A stretch of 64,000 nucleotides of DNA, from NCBI GenBank assembly GCA_002839645.1, contig PGYL01000004.1, positions 1 to 64,000 of the forward strand. The letters are read 5' to 3'. This document shows positions 15,403-24,635 of the stretch, one piece after another. The notes below the pieces were generated by a model. It was not told where the DNA came from, ran no database searches, and saw only the letters and a program-made list of their open reading frames with translations. The position numbers and the translations under genes are program-made. Every line of letters starts with the position of its first letter. Position 1 is the stretch's first letter. This stretch comes from Methanomicrobiales archaeon HGW-Methanomicrobiales-2 (GTDB lineage: Archaea > Halobacteriota > Methanomicrobia > Methanomicrobiales > Methanoculleaceae).

Positions 15403-18306
15403 ATGGGATATCGTTCAGGAGACATTGTAGCGTTGAGAAGCCGCCTTTGGCGGCTTGATTCGGTCGAAGGAGACATCCTCTGTGCAACGTGTATCGATAG
15501 CGAGTCCGCAGAGCGGCACCGTTTTTTTACACCGTTCGAGAGGATTGAAAAAGGGCAGATTCGTTCCCCGGACCCGGAGAGGATAGGGGATGTTGCGACT
15601 AACCGTATGCTGGTTCAGGCATTCCGATATTCCATGGTCCATGGGACTGCGCCGCTGATGAGCCTGCGGAAAAGTGCCGTCATCCCGACCGAGTACCAAC
15701 TGGCTCCCGTGATTATGGCCCTGAACCAGGGGGCACGGGTTCGGATGCTGATTGCTGATGATGTCGGGCTTGGTAAGACGATCGAGGCCGGGCTTATCGC
15801 TTCTGAATTGAAGTCCCGGAACCTGGCATCCCGGATCCTCATCATCTGCCCGCAGAACCTTCGAGGGCAGTGGAAGGATGCACTCCAGTATTTCTTCCAG
15901 ATTGATGCAAAGATCTTCTCCTCAGTGCATCTCCGTGGCCTTGAAAGAGGTATTCCACCAGGCGCAAATCCCTGGGCTTACTATCCGTGTATCATCACCT
16001 CCATCGATTACATCAAATCCGAGCGGATCCGCCCCTTTGCGATCAGCGCAGACTGGGACCTTGTGATCGTCGATGAGGCACATCTCGTTGCAAAACCCCA
16101 CCAGAGTGCCGAGAAGGAGAGCACTGGCATGCTCCGGCACACCCTGGCAAAGGAGATCGCGAAAAAGACAAAACATCTCCTGCTGCTCACCGCAACGCCC
16201 CATAACGGTTATACCGATACCTTCGCGAGCCTCCTTGTCATGCTCGACTGCGGGATTGTAACTGGCCCACTGCATGAGCCGGTGATCAACCGGGCTCTAG
16301 CGAAAGACCATGTCTGCCAGCGGCGGCGAAAAGATGTGGTTGACTGGTTCCGTTCCCACGCTGCTGAAGATAATCCGTTCCCTGACCGCGACCAGAAGGA
16401 AGTTGCCGTCGATCTGGCGTTCCCTGAGGAACACACGATCATAAACGAACTCAGTAACTACGGAACCGGTCTGCTCGATCTCGCAAGGCAGGATGACCGC
16501 ACCGAGGTCAGAATGATGGCCCGGTGGGTGGTGCTGCACCTCCACCGCCGGGGGCTCTCCTCCCCACGTGCGCTACAGATATCACTTGAAAACCGGCTCA
16601 AGCGGATCGAGGAGAAGATCCGGGAGAAGGACGATAGGCAGGATCAGGCTATCTCGGAGGGGCATGCGAAGGCAGTCGCCCTTGATGAAGAAGGGGACGG
16701 CGATCTCTCTGATGAGGAGGCGTCCGAGCGTGTCGACCAGGTGATCTACGGGAGCCTGACAGTACTGGAAGCGGAAGCGGAGCGTCTCCGGGACCTGATG
16801 AAGATGGCACGGGACGTGACCCCGGCAAAGGACAGCAAACTCCGAGAACTCACCCGGAGAAATGGCTACCTGGACCTGGCGATGCGAGGACAGTATGGCC
16901 CGCGTAAGGTCCTGATCTTCACCCGGTACAAGGATACGCTGGACTATCTCGTGGCGGAGATGCCGAAGCGGCTGAAGAGCATCAATCCTGCGCACGTGTT
17001 TGCCGTGTACGGCGACCTGAACGAGAAAAACCGGCACGAGGTGATGGATGCGTTCATCGAGGCGGAGTATGGGGTTCTGGTCGCGACCGACTGCATCAGC
17101 GAGGGGGTGAACCTCCAGCATATGGCAAATCAGGTCATCCACTACGAACTGCCATGGAACCCGAACCGGCTTGAACAGCGGAACGGCCGGCTGGACCGGT
17201 ACGGGCAGCCCGAGCGCGAGGTTCATATACGGACGCTTGTGATGCGGGATACGCTCGATGCAAAGATTCTCCGGGTGCTGTATGAGAAGGCCCAGCAGAT
17301 CCGGGAGGATTATGGGTTCTCTCCGCCGTTCTTCGGCGACGATGCAGACGTGATCTCCCTTATTGGGGAGATGGGGTTGGACGTCGACCTGCCGCCGGCG
17401 CAGCGGACGCTGTTTGATTCGTACCAGGATGGGCCCGGTTCGAGGCAGCTGGTCGATCCGTTTAGCGAGGAGACTATCGAGAAGATCAAGAGCGAGAGTT
17501 TCTACGGGCAGACCGGTGTCGATCTCGAGGATGTTCGGGCCCGGATGGCGCTCTCGGAGCAGGTTATCGGGACGGAGAAGGACTTCGAGCACTTCGTGAG
17601 ATACGGGCTTACCCGCTTCGGCTGCACGATCACGGAGAACTGTGACCGCAACCGGACGGTGCGGGTTCTGCTCTCCGATGCTCTGGTGGTCCCGGGCCTT
17701 CCTGAGGTGATCGAGAAGGCTACGTTTGAGAAGCGAATCGCCCTTCAGGAGATCGGTATCGAGCAACTGAATACGGGACATCCGGTGGTGCGCCGCCTGA
17801 TCGAGCTCGTCAAGCGCGATGTCTTCTCACCGGAGACGGAGATGTACGGCAGGGTCTGTGTGGTGGCGACCCCGGATGCGGCGCACGTGACGGCATTATA
17901 CCACTTCCTCGTGCGCTATAGCATCGGCGGGGCACCCCCCTCGCTGGTGGGGGAGATCGTGCCGGTAGCCTGCGATCTGGTCACGGGGTCTTTCCCGGGC
18001 GAGGAGGAGGCCACCGGTCTCGACCGTGTGGAGATGGTGCCGTTGCCCCCCGGGCGCGAGGCGAGTGTGAAGAAACACCTTGTCCGGGCGCTTGCCGAGG
18101 AGACGTGGTCCCTGGTCTTTACCGAGCGGATCGAGGCTCGGCGTCAGGAACTGGTGGCTGAACGGGAGGCATTGAGGCAGCAGCTCGCGGCGGTCTATCC
18201 CGATCCCGAGTGGCTTGGAGGTGCCGCCGAGGTCTCAGTTGCCTCCCACGATCTGATATCGCTGCGGTTGCTTGAGCCGGTGCCGGCGGCGGGGGTGCGG
18301 CGATGA
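15403..18306 (+). CDS. SNF2-family helicase, DISARM DrmD-like
   Basis: The 967-residue product is a superfamily 2 SNF2-type DNA translocase. It has motif I LIADDVGLGKTIEAGL (near residue 120), motif II DLVIVDEAHLV (near 222), motif III LLLTATPHNG, and the C-terminal lobe motifs LVATDCISEGVNLQ and RLEQRNGRLDRYGQ. The N terminus (GYRSGDIVALRSRLWRLDSV) is a small beta domain seen in the helicases of DISARM class 1 and related restriction systems. It overlaps the methylase gene by four bases (ATGA). A frame from TTG 15340 exists, but GGTGGGCC lies just before the ATG at 15403. Inferred role: ATP-driven partner of the methylase in recognising or processing foreign DNA. Confidence 0.8.
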   Translation: MGYRSGDIVALRSRLWRLDSVEGDILCATCIDSESAERHRFFTPFERIEKGQIRSPDPERIGDVATNRMLVQAFRYSMVHGTAPLMSLRKSAVIPTEYQLAPVIMALNQGARVRMLIADDVGLGKTIEAGLIASELKSRNLASRILIICPQNLRGQWKDALQYFFQIDAKIFSSVHLRGLERGIPPGANPWAYYPCIITSIDYIKSERIRPFAISADWDLVIVDEAHLVAKPHQSAEKESTGMLRHTLAKEIAKKTKHLLLLTATPHNGYTDTFASLLVMLDCGIVTGPLHEPVINRALAKDHVCQRRRKDVVDWFRSHAAEDNPFPDRDQKEVAVDLAFPEEHTIINELSNYGTGLLDLARQDDRTEVRMMARWVVLHLHRRGLSSPRALQISLENRLKRIEEKIREKDDRQDQAISEGHAKAVALDEEGDGDLSDEEASERVDQVIYGSLTVLEAEAERLRDLMKMARDVTPAKDSKLRELTRRNGYLDLAMRGQYGPRKVLIFTRYKDTLDYLVAEMPKRLKSINPAHVFAVYGDLNEKNRHEVMDAFIEAEYGVLVATDCISEGVNLQHMANQVIHYELPWNPNRLEQRNGRLDRYGQPEREVHIRTLVMRDTLDAKILRVLYEKAQQIREDYGFSPPFFGDDADVISLIGEMGLDVDLPPAQRTLFDSYQDGPGSRQLVDPFSEETIEKIKSESFYGQTGVDLEDVRARMALSEQVIGTEKDFEHFVRYGLTRFGCTITENCDRNRTVRVLLSDALVVPGLPEVIEKATFEKRIALQEIGIEQLNTGHPVVRRLIELVKRDVFSPETEMYGRVCVVATPDAAHVTALYHFLVRYSIGGAPPSLVGEIVPVACDLVTGSFPGEEEATGLDRVEMVPLPPGREASVKKHLVRALAEETWSLVFTERIEARRQELVAEREALRQQLAAVYPDPEWLGGAAEVSVASHDLISLRLLEPVPAAGVRR

Positions 18307-21300
18307 GAGGCAGAGAGCAGTCCTTTGTCCGCGTCTCGGGCGGGATCGTCACGGAGCATTTTGCTTCCCTGCTGCAGGACGAAAAGCACGGGTTTGAGTA
18401 TGCCCGGCCGATGACGTTCGTGCGGCCCTGGCGGGAGGAGGACCTTCCGCCACAGGATGAGGCGCAGTTCCTTGCGCAGGTCAGGGATGTATGGGAGCGG
18501 CTCCTTCGCCGGTTTGACGAGAAGTTCCGGGATATCTGGTCCGGAAAAATGAGCGCGGAGGAGGTCAGGCGCCTCTGGCAGCGGCCGGTGCTGGACGCGC
18601 TTGGGTTCGAGCCGACGTCCACGACGAAGCAGATTGTGATCAGTGATCGGCTGAAATACCGGTTCTCCCATCGGGGATGGTTTGCCCGCGAGGGTATTCT
18701 GAAACCGCCGGTGATCCATATCCTTCCGCCGGGGACGGACCCCGGTGCCCGCCCCTCCCGCGGGGAGCCTTCACCGCACGACGCCCTGCAGGACTGCCTG
18801 AACCGGCACGACGCGACCTGGGCTGTGCTGATGAACGAGACGGTGATCCGGATCCTGCGCGACTACCATCATACGACGGTCCCCGGATACATCGAGTTCG
18901 ACCTCGAAGGGATATTCCTGAACCGGAGCTTCACTGAGTTCCTTGCGCTCTACCGGTTCTGCCATGCAAGCCGGTTCGCCCGCGATCCTGCGACCGGCAA
19001 GGAGCCACTGGAGAATTATTATGAAGTTAGCCGGCAGGCGGGGGAGAAGGTCGGTGAGAGTCTCCGGGCGAATGTGGTCCGGGCGATCGAGGAGTTCGGG
19101 AACGGGTCCCTGGACGGGTCGCTGATCGAGCGGCTGCGGGGCGATGATGAGGCGTGCCGGGCGTACTACCAGGAGATCCTGACGGTGGTGTACCGGATCA
19201 TCTTCATGCTCTTTGCGGAGCAGCGGGGGATGCTTGGCGGCGGGGACCACGGGGACCTCTTCCTTGAGGAGTATTCGATCACATCGCTCAGGGAGCGGGT
19301 GGATGCGTTCGAGGGCCGGGATGACCGGAACACCGACCTCTGGGAAGGGCTCTCTGTGACGTTTAGGATGCTCGAAGAGGGGGTGCCCGAACTCGGGGTG
19401 AACGCGTTTGATGGGATGCTCTTTTCAAACGACGGGGTCCGGTTCCTGAAGGACACGAAGTGCCGGAACACTGCGCTGATGAACGCTATCCGGTCGCTGA
19501 CCTGGACGGTGCCGGAGACCGGAAGGGGGCAGAGAGGTCACGGGCGGCAGCGGATCAGTTACGCCGACCTTTCGGTCGAGGAGATCGGGGCGATCTACGA
19601 GAGCCTGCTCGATTACACGCCGCGGATCACCACGGGGTTTGAAGAGGTCGAAGGGCGGGAGTACCGGCCCGGCCAGTTCATGCTGGACCCCCGGGGATCG
19701 GAGCGGAAGACCACGGGGTCGTACTACACGAACCCGGACCTGATCGCGGAGCTGATCAAGAGCGCTCTTGACCCAGTGATGGCCAACCGGCTCTCCCGGG
19801 CAGGGCCGGACCCCGCAGCCCGGGAGAAGGCACTGCTCTCGATCCGGGTATGTGATCCGGCATGCGGGAGCGGGGCATTTTTGATCGCGGCGTCGAACCG
19901 GCTCGGCCGGGAACTGGCGAAGATCCGCACCGGGACGGAGCTGCCTTCGGCTCAGGAGGTGCAGGCAGCCCGGCGGGACGTGCTCTCCCACTGCATCTAC
20001 GGCGTGGACTTGAACCCGATGGCGGTGGAACTCGCGAGGGTCTCACTCTGGATCAACGCGCTGGTAGGCGATAAGCCGCTCTCCTTCCTTGACCACCATA
20101 TCAAGTGCGGGAACTCGCTCGTCGGGGCGACGCCGGAGTTGATCGCGGGAGGCATCCCGGACGAGGCCTACACACCGGTGGAGGGAGACTCAAAAGAGGT
20201 CGCGAACAGGATTAAAAAGGCAAACCGGGAGCAGCGGCAGACCCGGACGTTTGAGGAGTTCTCCGCCCGGTCGAGGGTGCTGGAGGCCTGTGCCGGACGG
20301 TTTGCGGCGCTCGCGGAGGCCTCTGAAGACGACCCCGACAGCGTCGAGGCGAAGAAGACCGAGTACAAGCGGCTCATCGCCTCGTCCGAGTATGCAAAGG
20401 AGCGCCTGGCCGCGGACTGCTGGTGCGCCGCGTTCTTCTGGCCGCTGGATGCGGAGTACGCGAGAACGGCCCCGACGACCGCGACGGCGCGGATGGTGCA
20501 GGCGAGCGGGGGAGGGATGCTCGTTGAGGATACGCTGGACGAGGTACGGCGTATTGCAAACGAGCACCGGTTCTTCCACTGGCACCTCGAGTTCCCGGAG
20601 GTCTTTGCGGACGGGGGGTTCGACTGCGTGCTCGGGAACCCACCGTGGGAAGTTATGAACCTCAATGAGAAGGAGTTCTTTGCATTCAGGGCACCGGCGA
20701 TCGCAGAGGCCCCGGGTGCAAAACGCAAAAGACTGATTGAAAACCTGAAAAAATCAGATCCTCCGCTCTATAATGAGTATATATCTGCCTTACGGGACGA
20801 GCAAAGGTCAACATTATTTATCCGAGGATCGGGACGCTTCCCGCTGACGGCGGTCGGGAAGACCAATACTTACAGTATTTTTTCCGAACTAGCCCGGAAG
20901 ATTATCTCATCGAGGGGCCGGGCGGGGATCATCGTGCCAACCGGGATCGCGACCGATGCAACGACGGCTCCGTTCTTCGGTGACATGGTGGAGTCAGGGT
21001 CGCTTGTGAGCCTCTATGACTTTGAGAACAAGGAAGTGATCTTCCCGATTCACCGCAGTTTCAAGTTCTGCCTCCTTACGATGGCTGGGAGCGAGGCGGC
21101 CACCGGGGCCTTCGACCTCGCCTTCTTCGTTCACCGGATCGGCGACCTTCACGACGATGACCGGCACTTCACCCTCACGCCGGAGGAGATCCTGCTCATC
21201 AACCCGAACACGAAGAACTGCCCGATCTTCCGGTCGAAGCGGGACGCCGAGATCACGAAGGCGGTCTACCGGCGGGTGCCGGTGCTCGTGAACGAGGGAA

Positions 21301-22844
21301 AAGGCGAGGCGGGGAACCCCTGGGGGGTCTCGTTTAAACAGGGATTGTTCAACATGACCAGTGATTCCCACCTCTTCCGCACGCGGGACGAGATGGAGGC
21401 GGCGGGGTTTTTGCTCGGTGGGAACCAGTTTGTGAAGGGGGAAGAGGTCTGGTTGCCGTTATATGAGGGTAGAATGATTAATCATTACGATCATAGAACT
21501 GCATCCGTTGGAGTGAATCCAGATAATCTATATCGCTCCGCAACAACAATTCAGACAAACGGCTCTGAACACGGCGATCCTACTTTTTGTGTACTGCCAA
21601 GATATTGGGTTAGCAAGAAAACATTTCAGGAGTCAGTGAGATCTCAGCATCCTAATTCGTATTTTATTGGATTTAAGGACGTTAGTAGCCCCACTAACGA
21701 AAGAACATTTATCAATGCTATCATTCCCTTTACCCCAGCGGGGAACAAAGTACCATTACTTCTAACAAATTGTGCCAAAGTGACCGCGATCCAGTTTAAT
21801 TCAAATCTTAGTTCACATATTTTTGATTTTACCGCTCGACAGAAAATGGGGGGAGTCTCATTGAATTTTTATATTGTTGAGCAACTCCCCGTCCTCCCCC
21901 CCTCCGCCTATACCCCCACCCTCACCAACTTCATCGCCCCCCGCGTCATTGAGCTCACCTACACCGCCTGGGACCTCGAAGCCTTCGCCCGCGACGTCCT
22001 CGCCGAGGTGGGCGTGACGCAGTGGAACGCCTGGTTCCCGCAGAACCCCGTAGGCGATGACGGCACGCCCCGGCCGTTCGCCTGGGACGAGGAGCGGCGG
22101 TTCGACCTCCGGTGCGATCTCGACGCCCTCTACTTCCACCTCTACGAGATCTCGCGGGACGACGTCGACTACATCATGGAGACCTTCCCCATCGTGAAGC
22201 GCAGGGACGAGGCGGCGTATGGGAGGTACCGCACGAAGGAGGTCATCCTCCGGAAGTACGACGACCTTGCCCGGGAGTTTGTGCGCGTGATGCGGGCCGA
22301 TCTTCCGGAGAAGGACGGGAAGCCTGACTGGACCGCGCTCATCGCCGGCGGCGAGAGCGAGCGGGTCGAGTTCAAGGAGTCGATGTCATGGGACCGGGGG
22401 CAAAAGCAGCGCAACAAAGCGCTCGAGCACACCATCGCGAGAACCCTTGCGTCCTTCATGAACACCCACGGCGGGGTGCTCTTCGTCGGTGTCGACGACG
22501 CCGGGACGATCGTCGGACTCGACGGCGACCTGAAACTCTCCCAGCGGAAGAACGAAGACGGCCTGCGGCTCCGGTTCGACGACCTGGTGAAGCAGTACCT
22601 CGGCAACCGGTTCCTCCCCGGGATCATGATCCACCCGCTCGAAGATGGCGGGAAGGCATTCTGGGCGGTTGAGGTCAGGGCTTCTAACGAGCCGGTGTTT
22701 GTGAAGAACAACGGCGACGACGAGTTCTGGATCAGGGGGACGTCGTCGTCGCGGAAGCTCTCGCTGAGCCAGGCCGTAGAATATATAAAGACTCACTTCG
22801 GTACCTCTTCTCAAGGAACGAATCCGGATTCCAAAGGATACTAA
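18303..22844 (+). CDS. Eco57I-type adenine-N6 DNA methylase with C-terminal AlbA_2 domain
   Basis: The 1513-residue product carries the adenine-N6 methyltransferase motifs VCDPACGSGAFLIAASNRLG (SAM binding, near residue 516) and CVLGNPPWEVMNL (catalytic NPPW, near 777). A long target-recognition region follows. The last 170 residues form an AlbA_2/Schlafen-type domain, beginning near GGESERVEFKESMSWD and including THGGVLFVGVDDAGTIVGLD. No PD-(D/E)XK nuclease motif is obvious. The size and pairing with a SNF2 helicase match DrmMI of DISARM class 1 and similar helicase-methylase systems. The stretch 21460-21870 is locally AT-rich, perhaps a swapped specificity segment. The start overlaps the helicase stop, and a ComF-like gene follows 12 bases on. 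Confidence 0.85.
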   Translation: MRGREQSFVRVSGGIVTEHFASLLQDEKHGFEYARPMTFVRPWREEDLPPQDEAQFLAQVRDVWERLLRRFDEKFRDIWSGKMSAEEVRRLWQRPVLDALGFEPTSTTKQIVISDRLKYRFSHRGWFAREGILKPPVIHILPPGTDPGARPSRGEPSPHDALQDCLNRHDATWAVLMNETVIRILRDYHHTTVPGYIEFDLEGIFLNRSFTEFLALYRFCHASRFARDPATGKEPLENYYEVSRQAGEKVGESLRANVVRAIEEFGNGSLDGSLIERLRGDDEACRAYYQEILTVVYRIIFMLFAEQRGMLGGGDHGDLFLEEYSITSLRERVDAFEGRDDRNTDLWEGLSVTFRMLEEGVPELGVNAFDGMLFSNDGVRFLKDTKCRNTALMNAIRSLTWTVPETGRGQRGHGRQRISYADLSVEEIGAIYESLLDYTPRITTGFEEVEGREYRPGQFMLDPRGSERKTTGSYYTNPDLIAELIKSALDPVMANRLSRAGPDPAAREKALLSIRVCDPACGSGAFLIAASNRLGRELAKIRTGTELPSAQEVQAARRDVLSHCIYGVDLNPMAVELARVSLWINALVGDKPLSFLDHHIKCGNSLVGATPELIAGGIPDEAYTPVEGDSKEVANRIKKANREQRQTRTFEEFSARSRVLEACAGRFAALAEASEDDPDSVEAKKTEYKRLIASSEYAKERLAADCWCAAFFWPLDAEYARTAPTTATARMVQASGGGMLVEDTLDEVRRIANEHRFFHWHLEFPEVFADGGFDCVLGNPPWEVMNLNEKEFFAFRAPAIAEAPGAKRKRLIENLKKSDPPLYNEYISALRDEQRSTLFIRGSGRFPLTAVGKTNTYSIFSELARKIISSRGRAGIIVPTGIATDATTAPFFGDMVESGSLVSLYDFENKEVIFPIHRSFKFCLLTMAGSEAATGAFDLAFFVHRIGDLHDDDRHFTLTPEEILLINPNTKNCPIFRSKRDAEITKAVYRRVPVLVNEGKGEAGNPWGVSFKQGLFNMTSDSHLFRTRDEMEAAGFLLGGNQFVKGEEVWLPLYEGRMINHYDHRTASVGVNPDNLYRSATTIQTNGSEHGDPTFCVLPRYWVSKKTFQESVRSQHPNSYFIGFKDVSSPTNERTFINAIIPFTPAGNKVPLLLTNCAKVTAIQFNSNLSSHIFDFTARQKMGGVSLNFYIVEQLPVLPPSAYTPTLTNFIAPRVIELTYTAWDLEAFARDVLAEVGVTQWNAWFPQNPVGDDGTPRPFAWDEERRFDLRCDLDALYFHLYEISRDDVDYIMETFPIVKRRDEAAYGRYRTKEVILRKYDDLAREFVRVMRADLPEKDGKPDWTALIAGGESERVEFKESMSWDRGQKQRNKALEHTIARTLASFMNTHGGVLFVGVDDAGTIVGLDGDLKLSQRKNEDGLRLRFDDLVKQYLGNRFLPGIMIHPLEDGGKAFWAVEVRASNEPVFVKNNGDDEFWIRGTSSSRKLSLSQAVEYIKTHFGTSSQGTNPDSKGY

Positions 22845-22856
22845 GGAGCGAAAAAT

Positions 22857-23549
22857 ATGGTGGAGGTTTTTGTAAGATCTGATGGGGTAAAACTTGAAAT
22901 TCTCTATCCGCCGTACTGTGTGGTGTGCGGCAATCCGATCCCGGACAGTTTTGCGAAGGCTCCTTACTGTGGAGTATGCAAAGATAGTCCGGAGAAGTAC
23001 GATCCGCCCTTCCGTGTCCGGGCATTCGGGAAGTATCTCTTTGAAGGCGAGTATCCTAATGACAGACTGAGTAAGGATATCCGCAGAATGAAGACAGATT
23101 CAACCATTATCCCGCTTCTTCAGGAGTGCTTGTATTACTCTATGGATCACCAGTATCCCGAACTGCGGGAGCTTGATGTCGTAGTCCCGGTAATGGGCGG
23201 GTCCAGTGGTAGAGGTTACAATCAGGCAGCACTCCTTGCCCAGGGTATTGCCTCCCGATATAATCTCCCGTGCAGGGATGTGATCTATACGAAGGCGCCT
23301 TATCGGCCAATGCACGAAATACATAACCTGGCAGAGAAAGAGAGAGAAATCGCGGGAAAAATTGGATGTAATTACCAATTTGAAGGTGAGTCCATCCTCC
23401 TCATCGACGATACATGCATTGATATGGTGACAAAACGTGAGTGTACTCAGGTGCTGCAAGCTCATGGAGCTGGGGATGTCTGGGCACTTGTTCTGGGGCG
23501 GATGGTTAACAGGAGACATTTGGGCTTCTTGAGGAGATACAATGGATAA
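22857..23549 (+). CDS. ComF-like zinc-ribbon phosphoribosyltransferase
   Basis: The 230-residue protein has a zinc ribbon (CVVCGNPIPD, then CGVCKD) followed by a type I phosphoribosyltransferase domain. It shows a VVVPVMGGSSGRGYNQAALL segment and a PRPP-loop-like strand ESILLIDDTCIDMVTKREC with two adjacent Asp residues. This is the ComF architecture. In bacteria ComF acts in DNA uptake; in archaeal defence islands such proteins are better viewed as nucleotide-binding or nucleotide-handling partners. AAGGAGCG precedes the ATG. It follows the methylase by 12 bases and overlaps the DprA-like gene by 8, so the four genes 15403-24495 form one operon. Confidence 0.75.
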   Translation: MVEVFVRSDGVKLEILYPPYCVVCGNPIPDSFAKAPYCGVCKDSPEKYDPPFRVRAFGKYLFEGEYPNDRLSKDIRRMKTDSTIIPLLQECLYYSMDHQYPELRELDVVVPVMGGSSGRGYNQAALLAQGIASRYNLPCRDVIYTKAPYRPMHEIHNLAEKEREIAGKIGCNYQFEGESILLIDDTCIDMVTKRECTQVLQAHGAGDVWALVLGRMVNRRHLGFLRRYNG

Positions 23550-24495
23550 TTTCTTCAGACAAGAGACCGCACTGCTCGCCTGCCTCAACGACAACCAATC
23601 CTTGAAAAAAAGGGAGAATATTGATTACTTCCGCGATCCGGCATCTATTCGCAACATATTCACCGATATCTTTGAAAATTACTCAAGCGCGCACAGAGAC
23701 TATCCGGAAGTAATCTTGCCCGTTATTGAAAAAGCTGAAGTTGCCCGGGAAAAGCAGCTCCTCGATCACTATATTGACGTCATCAAGCGATATCGACAGA
23801 AAAGCATCCATATTCTGCAAGTGACTGATAGGGATTACCCGCTGAAACTCGCGAGAATCCCTGATCCACCCTTTATGATCTATATAAAGGGCAGGATGGA
23901 AAGCCTTTCAAGACCTGCGGTTGCAATTGTCGGTACACGGGATATCAGTCCAGATGGTGCTGAGAAAGTCCAAGAGATTGTCGGATTCTTTGTACAACTC
24001 GGATATACAATTGTCAGTGGACTGGCGCTTGGAACGGACGCATGTGCTCATAAAGCCGCACTGGATCTTGGCGGTGAAACCATTGCGGTGCTTCCTGGAG
24101 ATATTGAAAACGTTGTTCCAAAAGAGAACCAGGAGCTCGCCGAGAGGATATCCAAATCAGGAGCGCTCATTAGCGAGATTACCCTTCTCACGAAAATGCA
24201 CAGAGGCCGATATATAGAGAGAAACCGTATCACGAGTGCCTTGTCCAAAGCCGTGATCGTGATCGAAACTGGAGAGTCCGGTGGCTCAATCCGGCAGGCT
24301 GAAACTGCTTTCAAGCAGGGGACGCCCGTATATGTGGTAAGGCCCGATAACACGAATGAAAGGGCAGTCGCCGGGTTTGATAAATTAGTCTCGGAAGGAG
24401 CAACTCCTATCAATAATCTGTATGACTTGTCCGCACACTTCGGAAAAGCGCAGAATACTACTTCACGAATGACAACACTCGCAGATTTTTCATAA
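23542..24495 (+). CDS. DprA/Smf-like Rossmann (SLOG) protein
   Basis: The 317-residue product has an N-terminal helical part (about 95 residues) and a DprA-type Rossmann domain. It contains DRDYPLKLARIPDPP, VAIVGTRDISPDG, IVSGLALGTDACAHKAAL, IAVLPGDIENVVPKENQELA and RNRITSALSKAVIVIE, all matching the DprA signature order. Bacterial DprA loads RecA on incoming single-stranded DNA. Related SLOG proteins in conflict systems bind nucleotides or cyclic nucleotides. No C-terminal winged helix is seen. GAGGAG precedes the ATG, and the gene overlaps the ComF-like gene. A DprA-ComF pair inside a helicase-methylase operon of a methanogen is unusual. Confidence 0.85.
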   Translation: MDNFFRQETALLACLNDNQSLKKRENIDYFRDPASIRNIFTDIFENYSSAHRDYPEVILPVIEKAEVAREKQLLDHYIDVIKRYRQKSIHILQVTDRDYPLKLARIPDPPFMIYIKGRMESLSRPAVAIVGTRDISPDGAEKVQEIVGFFVQLGYTIVSGLALGTDACAHKAALDLGGETIAVLPGDIENVVPKENQELAERISKSGALISEITLLTKMHRGRYIERNRITSALSKAVIVIETGESGGSIRQAETAFKQGTPVYVVRPDNTNERAVAGFDKLVSEGATPINNLYDLSAHFGKAQNTTSRMTTLADFS

Positions 24496-24635
24496 TTTAG
24501 CCCACACCTCCTATTTCAGAGTCCTTTTCTCTCGAAACCCCCCTCACTCACCATATTCCAAAAATCCCTATCCTAATTGGAGTATTTGCGGGTAAAACTG
24601 ATGAGTGGGGAATCAGGTGGTGCTGGATTTGGATA

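Noticed and set aside
16582-17781. 399-residue open frame opposite the SNF2 helicase
   Set aside because: Shadow of a gene with clear helicase motifs.
15403-22844. Complete DISARM system
   Set aside because: DrmB, DrmC and a clear DrmA are missing, so only the helicase-methylase core is claimed.
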